From: Oscillospiraceae bacterium | GTDB lineage: Bacteria > Bacillota > Clostridia > Oscillospirales > Oscillospiraceae | Direction: 5' to 3' | NCBI GenBank assembly: GCA_017420125.1 | Contig: JAFOJR010000034.1 | Span: 1 to 7,596 of the forward strand | Length of the DNA: 7,596 nucleotides | Part shown: positions 1 to 5,762 of the stretch, piece by piece | Numbering within the stretch: the first letter of the stretch is position 1 | Layout of the letters: each line of letters begins with the position of its first letter | Translations under genes and position numbers: made by a program | The notes under the pieces: model-generated | What the model was told of the DNA's origin: nothing | Databases searched by the model: none | What the model saw: only the letters and a program-made list of their open reading frames with translations

Positions 1-81
1 TATTATTAGTAATCACAATCCCTGATCACAAGCTCTGACAGATATCTTTCGAGACATTGCGGAGCGGAAAGGAAGAAAATA

Positions 82-723
82 ATGAACGTACTTTTACTGA
101 ATGGCAGTCCTCACCGGGACGGCTGCACCGATACTGCCCTGCGTGAAGTGGCAGCTGCACTGGAGCAGGAGGGAATCATCTCCACCTTGCTTCACATTGA
201 ACGCCCTGTCTCCACCTGCACCGGCTGCCGTCTTTGTCAAAATACAGGCCGCTGCGTCATCTCTGATCAGGTAAACGAAGTTCTGGCTCTTGCCGAGCAG
301 GCTGACGGATTTGTCTTCGGCTCTCCGGTCCACTATGCGGCGCCGGCCGGCAACTTCACCGCCTTTCTGGACCGCATGTTTTATGCCGGCACCTGTTTTG
401 CCCATAAACCCGGTGCCGCTGTGGTCAGCTGCCGACGGGGCGGAGCCAGCGCCGCTTTTGACCGTCTGAACAAATATTTTACCATCTCTCAAATGCCGGT
501 GGTTTCCTCACAATATTGGAACAGCGTCCACGGCAGCACACCGGAAGAAGTCCGGCGGGATTTGGAAGGGATGCAGACCATGCGGCTTCTGGGAAAAAAC
601 ATGGCCTATCTGCTCCGCTGTCTGGAGGCCGGACGGAAAGCCGGCATCCTGCCGCCTCCTGCGGAAGAACCGCTGCGCACCAATTTCATTGACCCGATTA
701 CTCCTGCTGAACCTTTGGAATAG
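82..723 (+). CDS. Isf-like NAD(P)H-dependent FMN reductase (flavodoxin-fold iron-sulfur flavoprotein)
   Basis: Predicted cytoplasmic redox flavoprotein of 213 aa. Seen: the N-terminus runs beta-strand then GSPHRDGCT (residues 8-16), the phosphate-binding loop of the flavodoxin/NADPH-dependent FMN reductase fold. GSPVHYAAPAG (80-90) matches the second flavin-contacting loop of the family. Between them are four cysteines, C46, C49, C52 and C58, spaced CX2CX2CX5C. In archaeal and clostridial iron-sulfur flavoproteins (Isf) a compact motif of this form binds a [4Fe-4S] cluster that passes electrons to FMN, so a cluster here is inferred. The electron donor and acceptor cannot be told from sequence; stress reduction of quinones, O2 or peroxide is typical for the family. 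The ATG start has an AAAGGAAG site 6-13 bases upstream. Length fits the family. The next gene lies 44 bases downstream on the same strand with no terminator between, so cotranscription is likely. Only 81 bases precede it and I see no convincing promoter there. Confidence 0.88.
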   Translation: MNVLLLNGSPHRDGCTDTALREVAAALEQEGIISTLLHIERPVSTCTGCRLCQNTGRCVISDQVNEVLALAEQADGFVFGSPVHYAAPAGNFTAFLDRMFYAGTCFAHKPGAAVVSCRRGGASAAFDRLNKYFTISQMPVVSSQYWNSVHGSTPEEVRRDLEGMQTMRLLGKNMAYLLRCLEAGRKAGILPPPAEEPLRTNFIDPITPAEPLE

Positions 724-754
724 CTCCTGTTCCGGCCAGTTGACGCGAAATCAA

Positions 755-761
755 AAGGAGG
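755..761 (+). promoter_or_regulatory. Ribosome binding site deciding a TTG start
   Basis: AAGGAGG lies 6 bases before TTG at 768-770. It fixes TTG as the start of the TraB/GumN lipoprotein. The next in-frame ATG (Met17) would remove the two lysines of the signal peptide. Confidence 0.85.
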
Positions 762-767
762 CATATT

Positions 768-1841
768 TTGCATATCAAAAAATACGGAACGCTTTGCTGG
801 AAATCATTCTGTTTGATGTTCCTTCTGTCTCTGCTCCTGGTTCTTTCCGCCTGCGGTACGGCCAATCAAACATCAACTTCCCCTGCCCCTGCAGTCACAA
901 GCTCTGTCACACAAGAATCTCCTTCGGCTCCTGTTTCCACATTCTCCACACCTTCTGCACCACTTCTGTGGAAAGTAACCGACCCGAAAACCGGCGGGAT
1001 TCTTTACTTATTCGGCTCCATTCATGTTGGAACCGAATCCATGTACCCCCTGCCGGACGCAGTGATGGATGCCTATCAAAGCAGTGATGCACTGGCAGTA
1101 GAATGTGATATTGTCAGCATGGGAAATGACCTCAATGGAATGATGAACTATATGCAATATTTTCTCTGTCCCAATGGGGAGCGCATTACAGACCATCTTT
1201 CTCCCGAGACCTATCAGGCAGCAGTCTCATTTCTCACTGAAAACAGCCCTTACGGCAGTCTCCTGTCCATGTTCCAGACATACAACCCGGCGTTTTGGGC
1301 CTCTCTTGTGGACGATGCCATTATGAATCTGGCAGGTTTCGAAAACAGCCTGGGACTGGACCACTATTTTTTAACTTTAGCGCTGCAGGATGACCAGAAA
1401 GAAGTTTTGGAAGTGGAGAGTCTGGATTTTCAATTTCAACTGATCGCCCAGGTTCCCGATGCGCTGCAGGATTATTTGATCCGCTCCGCGGTTTCCGATC
1501 CGGAGAAGGAAATTGCCAATCTCCAGGCGCTTTATGAGGCCGTTCGTACGGGGGACGAAACCGCATTAAATGACCTGCTGTTTGATGATCCCGATCTGCT
1601 GCAGGATGAAACACTGACAGAAGAGCAGAAGAAAACGCTTCCAGCCTTGATGGCGGATTATGAAGACGCCTTATATAATACGCGAAATGTTCATATGGCA
1701 GAAACAGCCGCATCCTATCTGCAGGAAGGCCGCCATGTCTTTTTCGTGGTCGGTATGGGACATATGCTGGGCGAAAACGGAATCGTAGCGCGCCTCGCCG
1801 CGCAGGGCTATTCCGTTACGCAAATCAAAACCGGCAGCTGA
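768..1841 (+). CDS. TraB/GumN family lipoprotein
   Basis: A 357 aa surface-anchored protein of the TraB/PrgY/GumN family. Seen: a TTG start with a strong ribosome binding site, a basic N-terminus (HIKK), a hydrophobic stretch at about residues 12-27, and a lipobox LSAC with Cys29 as the lipidation site. A Ser/Thr/Pro-rich linker (about 31-66) follows, as is usual for a spacer off the membrane. The family domain covers about 68-355. It has the two hallmark glycine-histidine motifs, GSIHVG (83-88) near its start and GMGHMLG (329-335) near its end, plus the conserved acidic position in VECD (111-114). Known: eukaryotic Tiki members use these GxxH motifs as a metal-dependent protease, and enterococcal TraB/PrgY reduces pheromone activity. 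Protease or peptide-clearing activity in this protein is inference. It probably shares a transcript with the upstream flavoprotein gene, but no functional link between them is evident. A hairpin follows the stop. Confidence 0.9.
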   Translation: MHIKKYGTLCWKSFCLMFLLSLLLVLSACGTANQTSTSPAPAVTSSVTQESPSAPVSTFSTPSAPLLWKVTDPKTGGILYLFGSIHVGTESMYPLPDAVMDAYQSSDALAVECDIVSMGNDLNGMMNYMQYFLCPNGERITDHLSPETYQAAVSFLTENSPYGSLLSMFQTYNPAFWASLVDDAIMNLAGFENSLGLDHYFLTLALQDDQKEVLEVESLDFQFQLIAQVPDALQDYLIRSAVSDPEKEIANLQALYEAVRTGDETALNDLLFDDPDLLQDETLTEEQKKTLPALMADYEDALYNTRNVHMAETAASYLQEGRHVFFVVGMGHMLGENGIVARLAAQGYSVTQIKTGS

Positions 1842-1859
1842 AAGATACTTTTTCCAAAC

Positions 1860-1900
1860 AGAACAAGCAGAAAAGCAATGCTTTTCTGCTTGTTCTTTAA
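1860..1900 (+). terminator. Hairpin terminator after the TraB/GumN gene
   Basis: A perfect 17-bp inverted repeat (1860-1876 with 1880-1896), loop AAT, begins 18 bases after the stop codon. The following tract, TTTAATATTCTTTC, is only moderately U-rich. The stem is mostly A/T with a few G-C pairs. It most likely ends the two-gene transcript starting upstream of 82. Confidence 0.75.
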
Positions 1901-1981
1901 TATTCTTTCAAGCCTGTCTGCTTATCCACATCTGTACGTCCTGTTTCCCGGGCGTTTGATCAAAGCAAAAAAATTTTCCTA

Positions 1982-2010
1982 TTGTAATTTCCTGCGCCTT
2001 CCTGTAAAAT
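1982..2010 (+). promoter_or_regulatory. Sigma-A-type promoter of the E2-like acyltransferase gene
   Basis: TTGTAA (1982-1987) and TAAAAT (2005-2010) are separated by exactly 17 bases, matching 4/6 and 5/6 of the consensus. Transcription would begin near 2017 and give a leader of about 90 bases that holds a small GC-rich hairpin (2022-2027 with 2033-2038) and the palindrome at 2064-2080. The hairpin and promoter lie between the upstream terminator and the gene at 2107, so that gene is probably transcribed on its own. Confidence 0.6.
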
Positions 2011-2063
2011 GGGGAAAACAAAGGCCCGAAAAGGGCCTCTGAAACAGCATTTCTCCTGTGCAA

Positions 2064-2080
2064 TGACTGCACTGCAGTCA
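2064..2080 (+). promoter_or_regulatory. Perfect palindrome in the 5' leader
   Basis: TGACTGCA-C-TGCAGTCA: two 8-base arms around a single central base, 27 bases before the start codon at 2107 and 12 bases before its AAGAAAGGA ribosome binding site. The single-base centre is too short for a stable RNA loop unless inner pairs open, so a dimeric repressor site is as likely as an RNA hairpin. No regulator gene stands next to it. Confidence 0.4.
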
Positions 2081-2106
2081 CTGTTTTAGAAAAGAAAGGA
2101 CCATTT

Positions 2107-2985
2107 ATGAACAAACGCAAACGCCGCTTTGGCGACCGGTATGACGGCAGACGGATTCGTTCCCTCTCCCCTATGAGTTATGTTGCCCCTTTCGTGATGC
2201 GAACGCGCAATGATGCGCATTTATTTTTTAAATCGCGGGTCGACGTAACAAAAACAGAGGAATATATTCGCGATGTGCGCCGAAGAGGACTGCAGGGATT
2301 CGGGTTCATGCATTTGTTCATCGCAGCATATGTTCGAGTTGTTTCACAGCGACCGGCAATTAACCGCTTTATCGCCGGCCAGAGAATTTATCAGCGGGAA
2401 ACCATTGTCCTCAGCATGATGATAAAAAAAGAAATGAAGCTCAATGGACAGGAAACCGGAATCAAACCGGTGTTTGAACCCACGGACACTGTGCAGGAAG
2501 TGTATGAAAAGGTGCAAAATGCCGTTGAAGCTGCAAAAAACGAGGGTGACAGCACAGCACTGGATTCAGCGGCGCGGATATTGGTGCGTCTTCCCGCTTT
2601 GCTTTTGCGTCTGTTCATTTCCTTTGCCACCTGCTTGGATTATTTTGGCATTTTACCAAAGGCCATTCACAATGCCTCTCCTTTTCATGCCAGCGCATTT
2701 CTCACAAACCTTGGTTCTCTCGGGGTTCCCCCCGTATCTCATCATCTTTATAACTTCGGCAATGTTTCCGCATTTTTGGCCTTTGGCGCCAAGTATGCGG
2801 AAACGACGTTGGACAGAGACGGAACGCCTCAGAGAAAAAAATATATCGACTATACGATTACATTGGACGAGCGCATCACAGACGGTCATTATCTGGCCAG
2901 CGCATTGAAATATCTGGAGCGTCTGTTGAAAAATCCCTATGAATTGGATTTTCCTCCGGAACATGTGGAAGAAGATGTATTATAA
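2107..2985 (+). CDS. Stand-alone E2/CAT-type acyltransferase domain protein, catalytic His replaced
   Basis: A 292 aa cytoplasmic protein related to the catalytic domain of 2-oxoacid dehydrogenase E2 subunits and chloramphenicol acetyltransferase. Seen: a very basic start (NKRKRRFGDRYDGRR), then the E2-like core. This includes a strand-helix region around RVDVTKTEEYIRD, the FMHLFIAAYVRVVSQRPAINRFI region (about 67-90), the LTNLGSLGVP strand near 205, and FGNVSAFLAFGAK near 217-230. The region equivalent to HxxxDG reads DERITDG (residues 254-260), so Glu255 sits where the catalytic His belongs, while Asp259 and Gly260 are kept. There is no lipoyl or peripheral-subunit-binding domain, and no E1 or E3 gene nearby, so it is not part of a visible dehydrogenase complex. 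Similar short E2-like proteins with this variant motif occur, from memory, in Clostridia; their function is unknown to me. The ATG start has AAGAAAGGA 6 bases upstream. It has its own promoter and terminator. Confidence 0.82.
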   Translation: MNKRKRRFGDRYDGRRIRSLSPMSYVAPFVMRTRNDAHLFFKSRVDVTKTEEYIRDVRRRGLQGFGFMHLFIAAYVRVVSQRPAINRFIAGQRIYQRETIVLSMMIKKEMKLNGQETGIKPVFEPTDTVQEVYEKVQNAVEAAKNEGDSTALDSAARILVRLPALLLRLFISFATCLDYFGILPKAIHNASPFHASAFLTNLGSLGVPPVSHHLYNFGNVSAFLAFGAKYAETTLDRDGTPQRKKYIDYTITLDERITDGHYLASALKYLERLLKNPYELDFPPEHVEEDVL

Positions 2986-3047
2986 TATTTCATTTATCAC
3001 GTTCCGCATTCTTTACATATCTGAAAGATTCTAAAGCAAAGAGAAGC

Positions 3048-3096
3048 AAACAGGGAGCATGGGCCCAGCGCCCCGCTCCCTGTTTTTCTGTTTTTT
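3048..3096 (+). terminator. Rho-independent terminator of the E2-like gene
   Basis: An 11-bp stem, 3048-3058 with 3075-3085 (AAACAGGGAGC and its complement), encloses an inner GGGC/GCCC pairing (3061-3064 with 3070-3073). The T-rich tract GTTTTTCTGTTTTTT (3082-3096) follows. The tract is on the + strand side, so the terminator chiefly serves the 2107-2985 gene. It lies just beyond the stop codon of the converging minus-strand gene and could also help end that transcript. Confidence 0.88.
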
Positions 3097-3115
3097 GCCG
3101 TTATTGACCGATTTC

Positions 3116-4261
3116 CTAAACAACAAGACCCGGATGCACCATTTCATCATAGGTGACCTGCTTATAGGAAGACGGAAAGTCCAAAAGATCGTCCGGAATT
3201 TCTTTTGTCAGCGTCTGTACCTGCATCATGATCTGGCCGCCCAAAAGAGGCTCTTCCATATAAATTGCCTGCAGAGAATCTCCCTTCACATACAGCCGTA
3301 CCGTGCGCTGCGCTTCTCCGGTCCCGCTGCCCTGCAAAACAAATTCATCATACTTGCAGTCTACTCCATTCACCTGGCCGGACCCGCTTGACACGCGCTC
3401 CAAAGACGACAGCGTACCGCCAAAGGGCAATGTCTGTCCTTCGGTCCGCTGGCCCAAAATGCAGTATTGTTCTTTTTGGTCGTCAATTTCATAGCAGACG
3501 CCATCCATGGTCAAAGTGCGGATTTTTTGCCCTGAAATGGTTTCCACCTCCACAAAACGCCCTTCGGATTTCGCCTGTTCCCGCACGGTGGACATCCCAA
3601 ATGCATACATGGTATATTGAATATAGTATTCGCCGCTCATCAGCAGGTTCAATGCCTTTGCAGAAGGAAACCCCGAAAAAGAAAGCTTCTGGCTGGAATC
3701 CCATCCGGCAATCTCCCGCTCAGCAGTTTCGTCGCTTTTCCCGGACGCTTTATCTTCTTCCGGAACCATATAAACCGTTTCCGGCTGTTTCCCCGTAAGC
3801 GCCTCTGTCACCCGCAAAAACCGCGCAGGAAAGGCAATCCGCAAAAACAAAACCAGCAAAAGAAGCAAAGCGTACCAAACCAGCACCGCCCGGGCCAGAT
3901 TCCGTTTGTTTGCTTTTCTGCAATACCCCATTGACCAGAAGATCGCAATGACCAAACCAACCACCGGGAGAAGCATCAGAAAAAGACTGCCAAAAAATTG
4001 CAGCGGGTTTAAAATGGCATACGGGCTTTTTGCCGACGGCCGGTCATCATTCTCCTGTTCCCGCTTCAGGTTGTCCGTTCCCTTTGCCCATATCATCAGG
4101 TTGTGAAGCCATTGGCGTTTCCCTGTCGATGCGTTGTCCCCGCTGGTCTGATCCACCTGGGCCGGCTGCTCAGCATTTGGTTGTAATACCGCACCACAGT
4201 GAATACAGAAATGCTGCCCGTCTTCGCCAGCTTCGCCGCATACCGGACAAATATACTCCAT
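3116..4261 (-). CDS. Zinc-ribbon membrane protein with C-terminal LolA/LppX-like domain
   Basis: A 381 aa membrane protein. Seen: an N-terminal zinc ribbon with C5-x2-C8 and C19-x2-C22, then a polar linker (about 25-85). Two hydrophobic segments follow (about 89-111 and 123-144), separated by the strongly basic turn CRKANKRNLAR. The rest is a soluble region of about 235 residues, rich in alternating beta-type stretches. The arrangement of zinc ribbon, PVVGLVIAIFW-type segment and basic turn resembles zinc-ribbon membrane proteins common in gut Clostridia. The C-terminal part (about 208-375) has the rhythm of lipoprotein-carrier folds, for example VNGVDCKYDEFVL and TVRLYVKGDSLQAIYME. This is judged by eye and is tentative. 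Ligand and role are unknown. The ATG start is supported by AGGAGG (4270-4275) 8 bases upstream. It is transcribed away from the TetR-family gene at 4496, which may regulate it. Confidence 0.75.
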   Translation of the reverse strand: MEYICPVCGEAGEDGQHFCIHCGAVLQPNAEQPAQVDQTSGDNASTGKRQWLHNLMIWAKGTDNLKREQENDDRPSAKSPYAILNPLQFFGSLFLMLLPVVGLVIAIFWSMGYCRKANKRNLARAVLVWYALLLLLVLFLRIAFPARFLRVTEALTGKQPETVYMVPEEDKASGKSDETAEREIAGWDSSQKLSFSGFPSAKALNLLMSGEYYIQYTMYAFGMSTVREQAKSEGRFVEVETISGQKIRTLTMDGVCYEIDDQKEQYCILGQRTEGQTLPFGGTLSSLERVSSGSGQVNGVDCKYDEFVLQGSGTGEAQRTVRLYVKGDSLQAIYMEEPLLGGQIMMQVQTLTKEIPDDLLDFPSSYKQVTYDEMVHPGLVV

Positions 4262-4309
4262 CTCTTCTCCCTCCTCCCTGCAAGCAGTTGTTTTTGTTGT
4301 ATTTCATTC

Positions 4310-4338
4310 AGCATACCACAATTATAGGAAAAAGTCAT
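4310..4338 (-). promoter_or_regulatory. Promoter of the zinc-ribbon membrane protein gene
   Basis: On the minus strand, ATGACT (4338-4333) stands 17 bases from TATGCT (4315-4310). The latter is preceded by TGG, an extended -10 element. Initiation would fall near 4303, about 40 bases before the ATG. A second TATAAT (4325-4320) lies just upstream but has no good -35 partner. Confidence 0.5.
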
Positions 4339-4347
4339 CCTTTTCTC

Positions 4348-4376
4348 GCCGTTTTCGGCAGCTTTTCGGCAAAAGC
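4348..4376. repeat. Two small inverted repeats in the divergent intergenic region
   Basis: GCCG-TTTT-CGGC (4348-4359) and GCTTTT-CGGC-AAAAGC (4361-4376) lie next to each other and share the element TTTTCGGCA. They sit upstream of both divergent promoters. They could be weak hairpins or binding sites. Neither is followed by a T-tract that would make it a terminator. Confidence 0.35.
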
Positions 4377-4412
4377 AAGTACAATTTCAAAAAATACTTT
4401 CCCTTCCTGTCC

Positions 4413-4421
4413 TGCTATGTT
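4413..4421 (+). promoter_or_regulatory. Candidate extended -10 promoter of the TetR-family gene
   Basis: TGC-TATGTT (4413-4421) is an extended -10 element with no convincing -35. Transcription would start near 4428, upstream of the inverted repeat at 4437-4460, so a repressor bound there could block it. This is an inference from position. Confidence 0.35.
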
Positions 4422-4436
4422 AAAATAGAAAAAGTA

Positions 4437-4460
4437 TTGCTCAATCCGTATATTGACAAA
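4437..4460. promoter_or_regulatory. Candidate TetR-type operator
   Basis: Imperfect inverted repeat TTGCTCAAT-CCGTAT-ATTGACAAA with a perfect TCAAT-N6-ATTGA core (4441-4456), ending 35 bases before the TetR-family start codon. Size and symmetry suit a TetR dimer, and such regulators often bind their own upstream region. The site is also about 120 bases from the divergent promoter at 4310-4338. Confidence 0.45.
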
Positions 4461-4495
4461 CTTTCCCCCCGCACGCCATAGACAGGAGGTTTCTT

Positions 4496-5137
4496 ATGAC
4501 CAAAGGAAAAGCCGTTTCCACTCGTGTCCGAATCATTGATTGTGCAGTAGAGCTTTATAAAACCCGTGAGTATACAAGCGTCACTGTCAATGACATCTGC
4601 TCTTCTTGCGGTCTGACCCGCAGTGCATTCTATTATCATTTCAATTCCAAGGATGAAGTGCTGGACGAATATTTTTTATATACGGATCTTTATATTTTAA
4701 ACCGCTTGACCCCGCTCCTGCCGCAATACAGCGCAACGGCACAAATCGAACATCTTTTGTCGCTGTACATGCAGCGGGCTGTGGAATCCGGCGTCTCCGT
4801 CCTGTCCACTTTATTTCACCGCAGTCTGATCAGCGGGAAAGTTTTTTCTTTCCCCCATAATACAGCGGTCTGCGACCTCCTGCTCTCTCTCATTGCCCGG
4901 GGACAGGCAGAGGGATTGATCCGCAATTCTTCTTCGCCAACCCACCTGCTGCATGGGATTATCCATCTGAACGCCAGTCTGGCGCTCACCTGGTGTACCA
5001 AAAACGGAAAATGGGATATTATGACAGAATACCGCAGTTTGCTGCAGGCGCTTCTCATGTTTGAACCATCCGAACACCCCGTCATCCCGGAACTGCCTCC
5101 CATTCGAAAAAAGCGGGTGCAGGGACGAATAAAATAG
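4496..5137 (+). CDS. TetR/AcrR family transcriptional regulator
   Basis: A 213 aa DNA-binding regulator. Seen: the N-terminal region TRVRIIDCAVELYKTREYTSVTV is helix 1 and its turn. It is followed by DICSSCGLTRSAFYYHFNSK (34-53), a textbook TetR helix-turn-helix with the signature YYHF and the Lys that starts helix 4. The remaining approximately 155 residues form the alpha-helical ligand-binding and dimerisation part, which is variable in this family and does not reveal the ligand. The tail is basic (IRKKRVQGRIK). The ATG start has AGGAGG (4484-4489) 6 bases upstream. The gene is divergent from the zinc-ribbon membrane protein gene, and an operator-like inverted repeat lies between them, so autoregulation and control of that neighbour are the simplest hypotheses. 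TetR proteins usually repress and are released by a small molecule. Confidence 0.93.
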   Translation: MTKGKAVSTRVRIIDCAVELYKTREYTSVTVNDICSSCGLTRSAFYYHFNSKDEVLDEYFLYTDLYILNRLTPLLPQYSATAQIEHLLSLYMQRAVESGVSVLSTLFHRSLISGKVFSFPHNTAVCDLLLSLIARGQAEGLIRNSSSPTHLLHGIIHLNASLALTWCTKNGKWDIMTEYRSLLQALLMFEPSEHPVIPELPPIRKKRVQGRIK

Positions 5138-5187
5138 CAGCGCGGCGTCTGCCGGCTTTTTTGCCTCCCTGCAAGAAACGTTATATT

Positions 5188-5231
5188 ATGCCGTGTCGTG
5201 GAAATTACCTTTCTGCGACACGGTATTTTTC
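5188..5231 (+). terminator. Terminator of the TetR-family gene, overlapping the end of the converging gene
   Basis: ATGCCGTGTCG (5188-5198) pairs with CGACACGGTAT (5216-5226) over 11 bp including one G-U pair, with a 17-base loop. TTTTT (5226-5230) follows on the + strand. The right arm and part of the loop lie inside the last codons of the minus-strand gene that ends at 5205. On the minus strand the hairpin is not followed by a T-tract. Confidence 0.7.
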
Positions 5232-5762
5232 TCGCCCGCTTTGAAATAAATTTCCGCCGAAAGCATCGATGGCAACAATCAAAGGCATATTTTTCACCCG
5301 GAAACGCTTCACCGATTCACAGCCCAAATGGGGAAATGCAATGACTTCCGAATCAGTGATACAGGTGGCAATCAATGCCCCTGCACCGCCCGGTGCGCAA
5401 AAATAGCAGCCGCCTGTTTCCCCAATGGCCGACACGACATCTGCGTTTCGCTCTCCCTTTCCGATCATTGCGGCAACACCTGCCCGCAATAATGTTGGGG
5501 CAAAACCATCCATCCGGCTGGCCGTTGTGGGGCCGCATGCGCCCACTGCCATGCCGTTTTTGGACGGCGTGGGCCCGGCATAGTACACGATCGCATCCTG
5601 CAGCGGGAAAGGAGCATCTTCTCCTCTTGCCAAACCGGCACAAATTTCCTTATGGGCCGCATCCCGGGCCGTATATATTTCTCCCGTCAGCAGAACGCTG
5701 TCCCCGGCCCGCAGTGTTTGCAGCGCCTGCCGAATCTCCTGTGTTAAAATGGAATATGTCAA
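5205..5762 (-). CDS. Class I fumarase / L(+)-tartrate dehydratase-type beta subunit
   Basis: A 185 aa cytoplasmic subunit of an Fe-S hydro-lyase that interconverts fumarate and malate, or dehydrates tartrate. Seen, in order: TARDAAHK (31-38) with the conserved Arg-Asp and His-Lys, VYYAGPTPSKNGMAVGACGPTTASRMD (59-85, key residues G63-P64-T65 and G77-P78-T79-T80), GKG (101-103), and the closing LGCES...RFRV...VAIDAFGGNLF stretch. All are characteristic of the beta (C-terminal) part of class I fumarases, and the length is normal. The [4Fe-4S] cysteines belong to the alpha subunit, which normally lies directly upstream; here that position is taken by a coiled-coil gene, so the partner must be elsewhere. 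The start is TTG at 5762-5760, which overlaps the upstream stop TGA by 4 bases (TTGA). AGGAGG (5770-5775) is 7 bases upstream and inside the previous gene. Fumarase versus tartrate dehydratase cannot be separated by eye. Confidence 0.9.
   Translation of the reverse strand: MTYSILTQEIRQALQTLRAGDSVLLTGEIYTARDAAHKEICAGLARGEDAPFPLQDAIVYYAGPTPSKNGMAVGACGPTTASRMDGFAPTLLRAGVAAMIGKGERNADVVSAIGETGGCYFCAPGGAGALIATCITDSEVIAFPHLGCESVKRFRVKNMPLIVAIDAFGGNLFQSGREKYRVAER

Noticed and set aside
1..81. Upstream gene end or promoter at the left edge
   Set aside because: All three + frames contain stops, and no convincing promoter hexamers or terminator are visible. The stretch is too short to judge.
740..769. 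TTGACG plus TATTTT as a promoter for the TraB/GumN gene
   Set aside because: The -10 would overlap the start codon, so the transcript would lack its ribosome binding site.
26..906. Direct repeat TCACAAGCTCTG at 26-37 and 895-906
   Set aside because: One or two 12-base repeats are expected by chance in a window this size, and the two copies share no position or role.
3265..3798. Long + strand open frame opposite the zinc-ribbon protein gene
   Set aside because: Its composition is rich in Arg, Pro and Ser as expected for antisense reading, and the minus-strand gene has clear motifs and a good start.
4453..4458. Perfect TTGACA as the -35 of the TetR-family gene
   Set aside because: The only possible -10 at proper spacing (CATAGA, 4477-4482) is poor, and transcription would begin within the ribosome binding site. 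The hexamer is better explained as one arm of the inverted repeat.
5118..5173. TGCAGGGA and TCCCTGCA arms around the TetR stop codon as a large stem-loop terminator
   Set aside because: Arms are only 8 bases with about 40 bases between them, and the better hairpin with a T-tract lies just downstream at 5188-5231.
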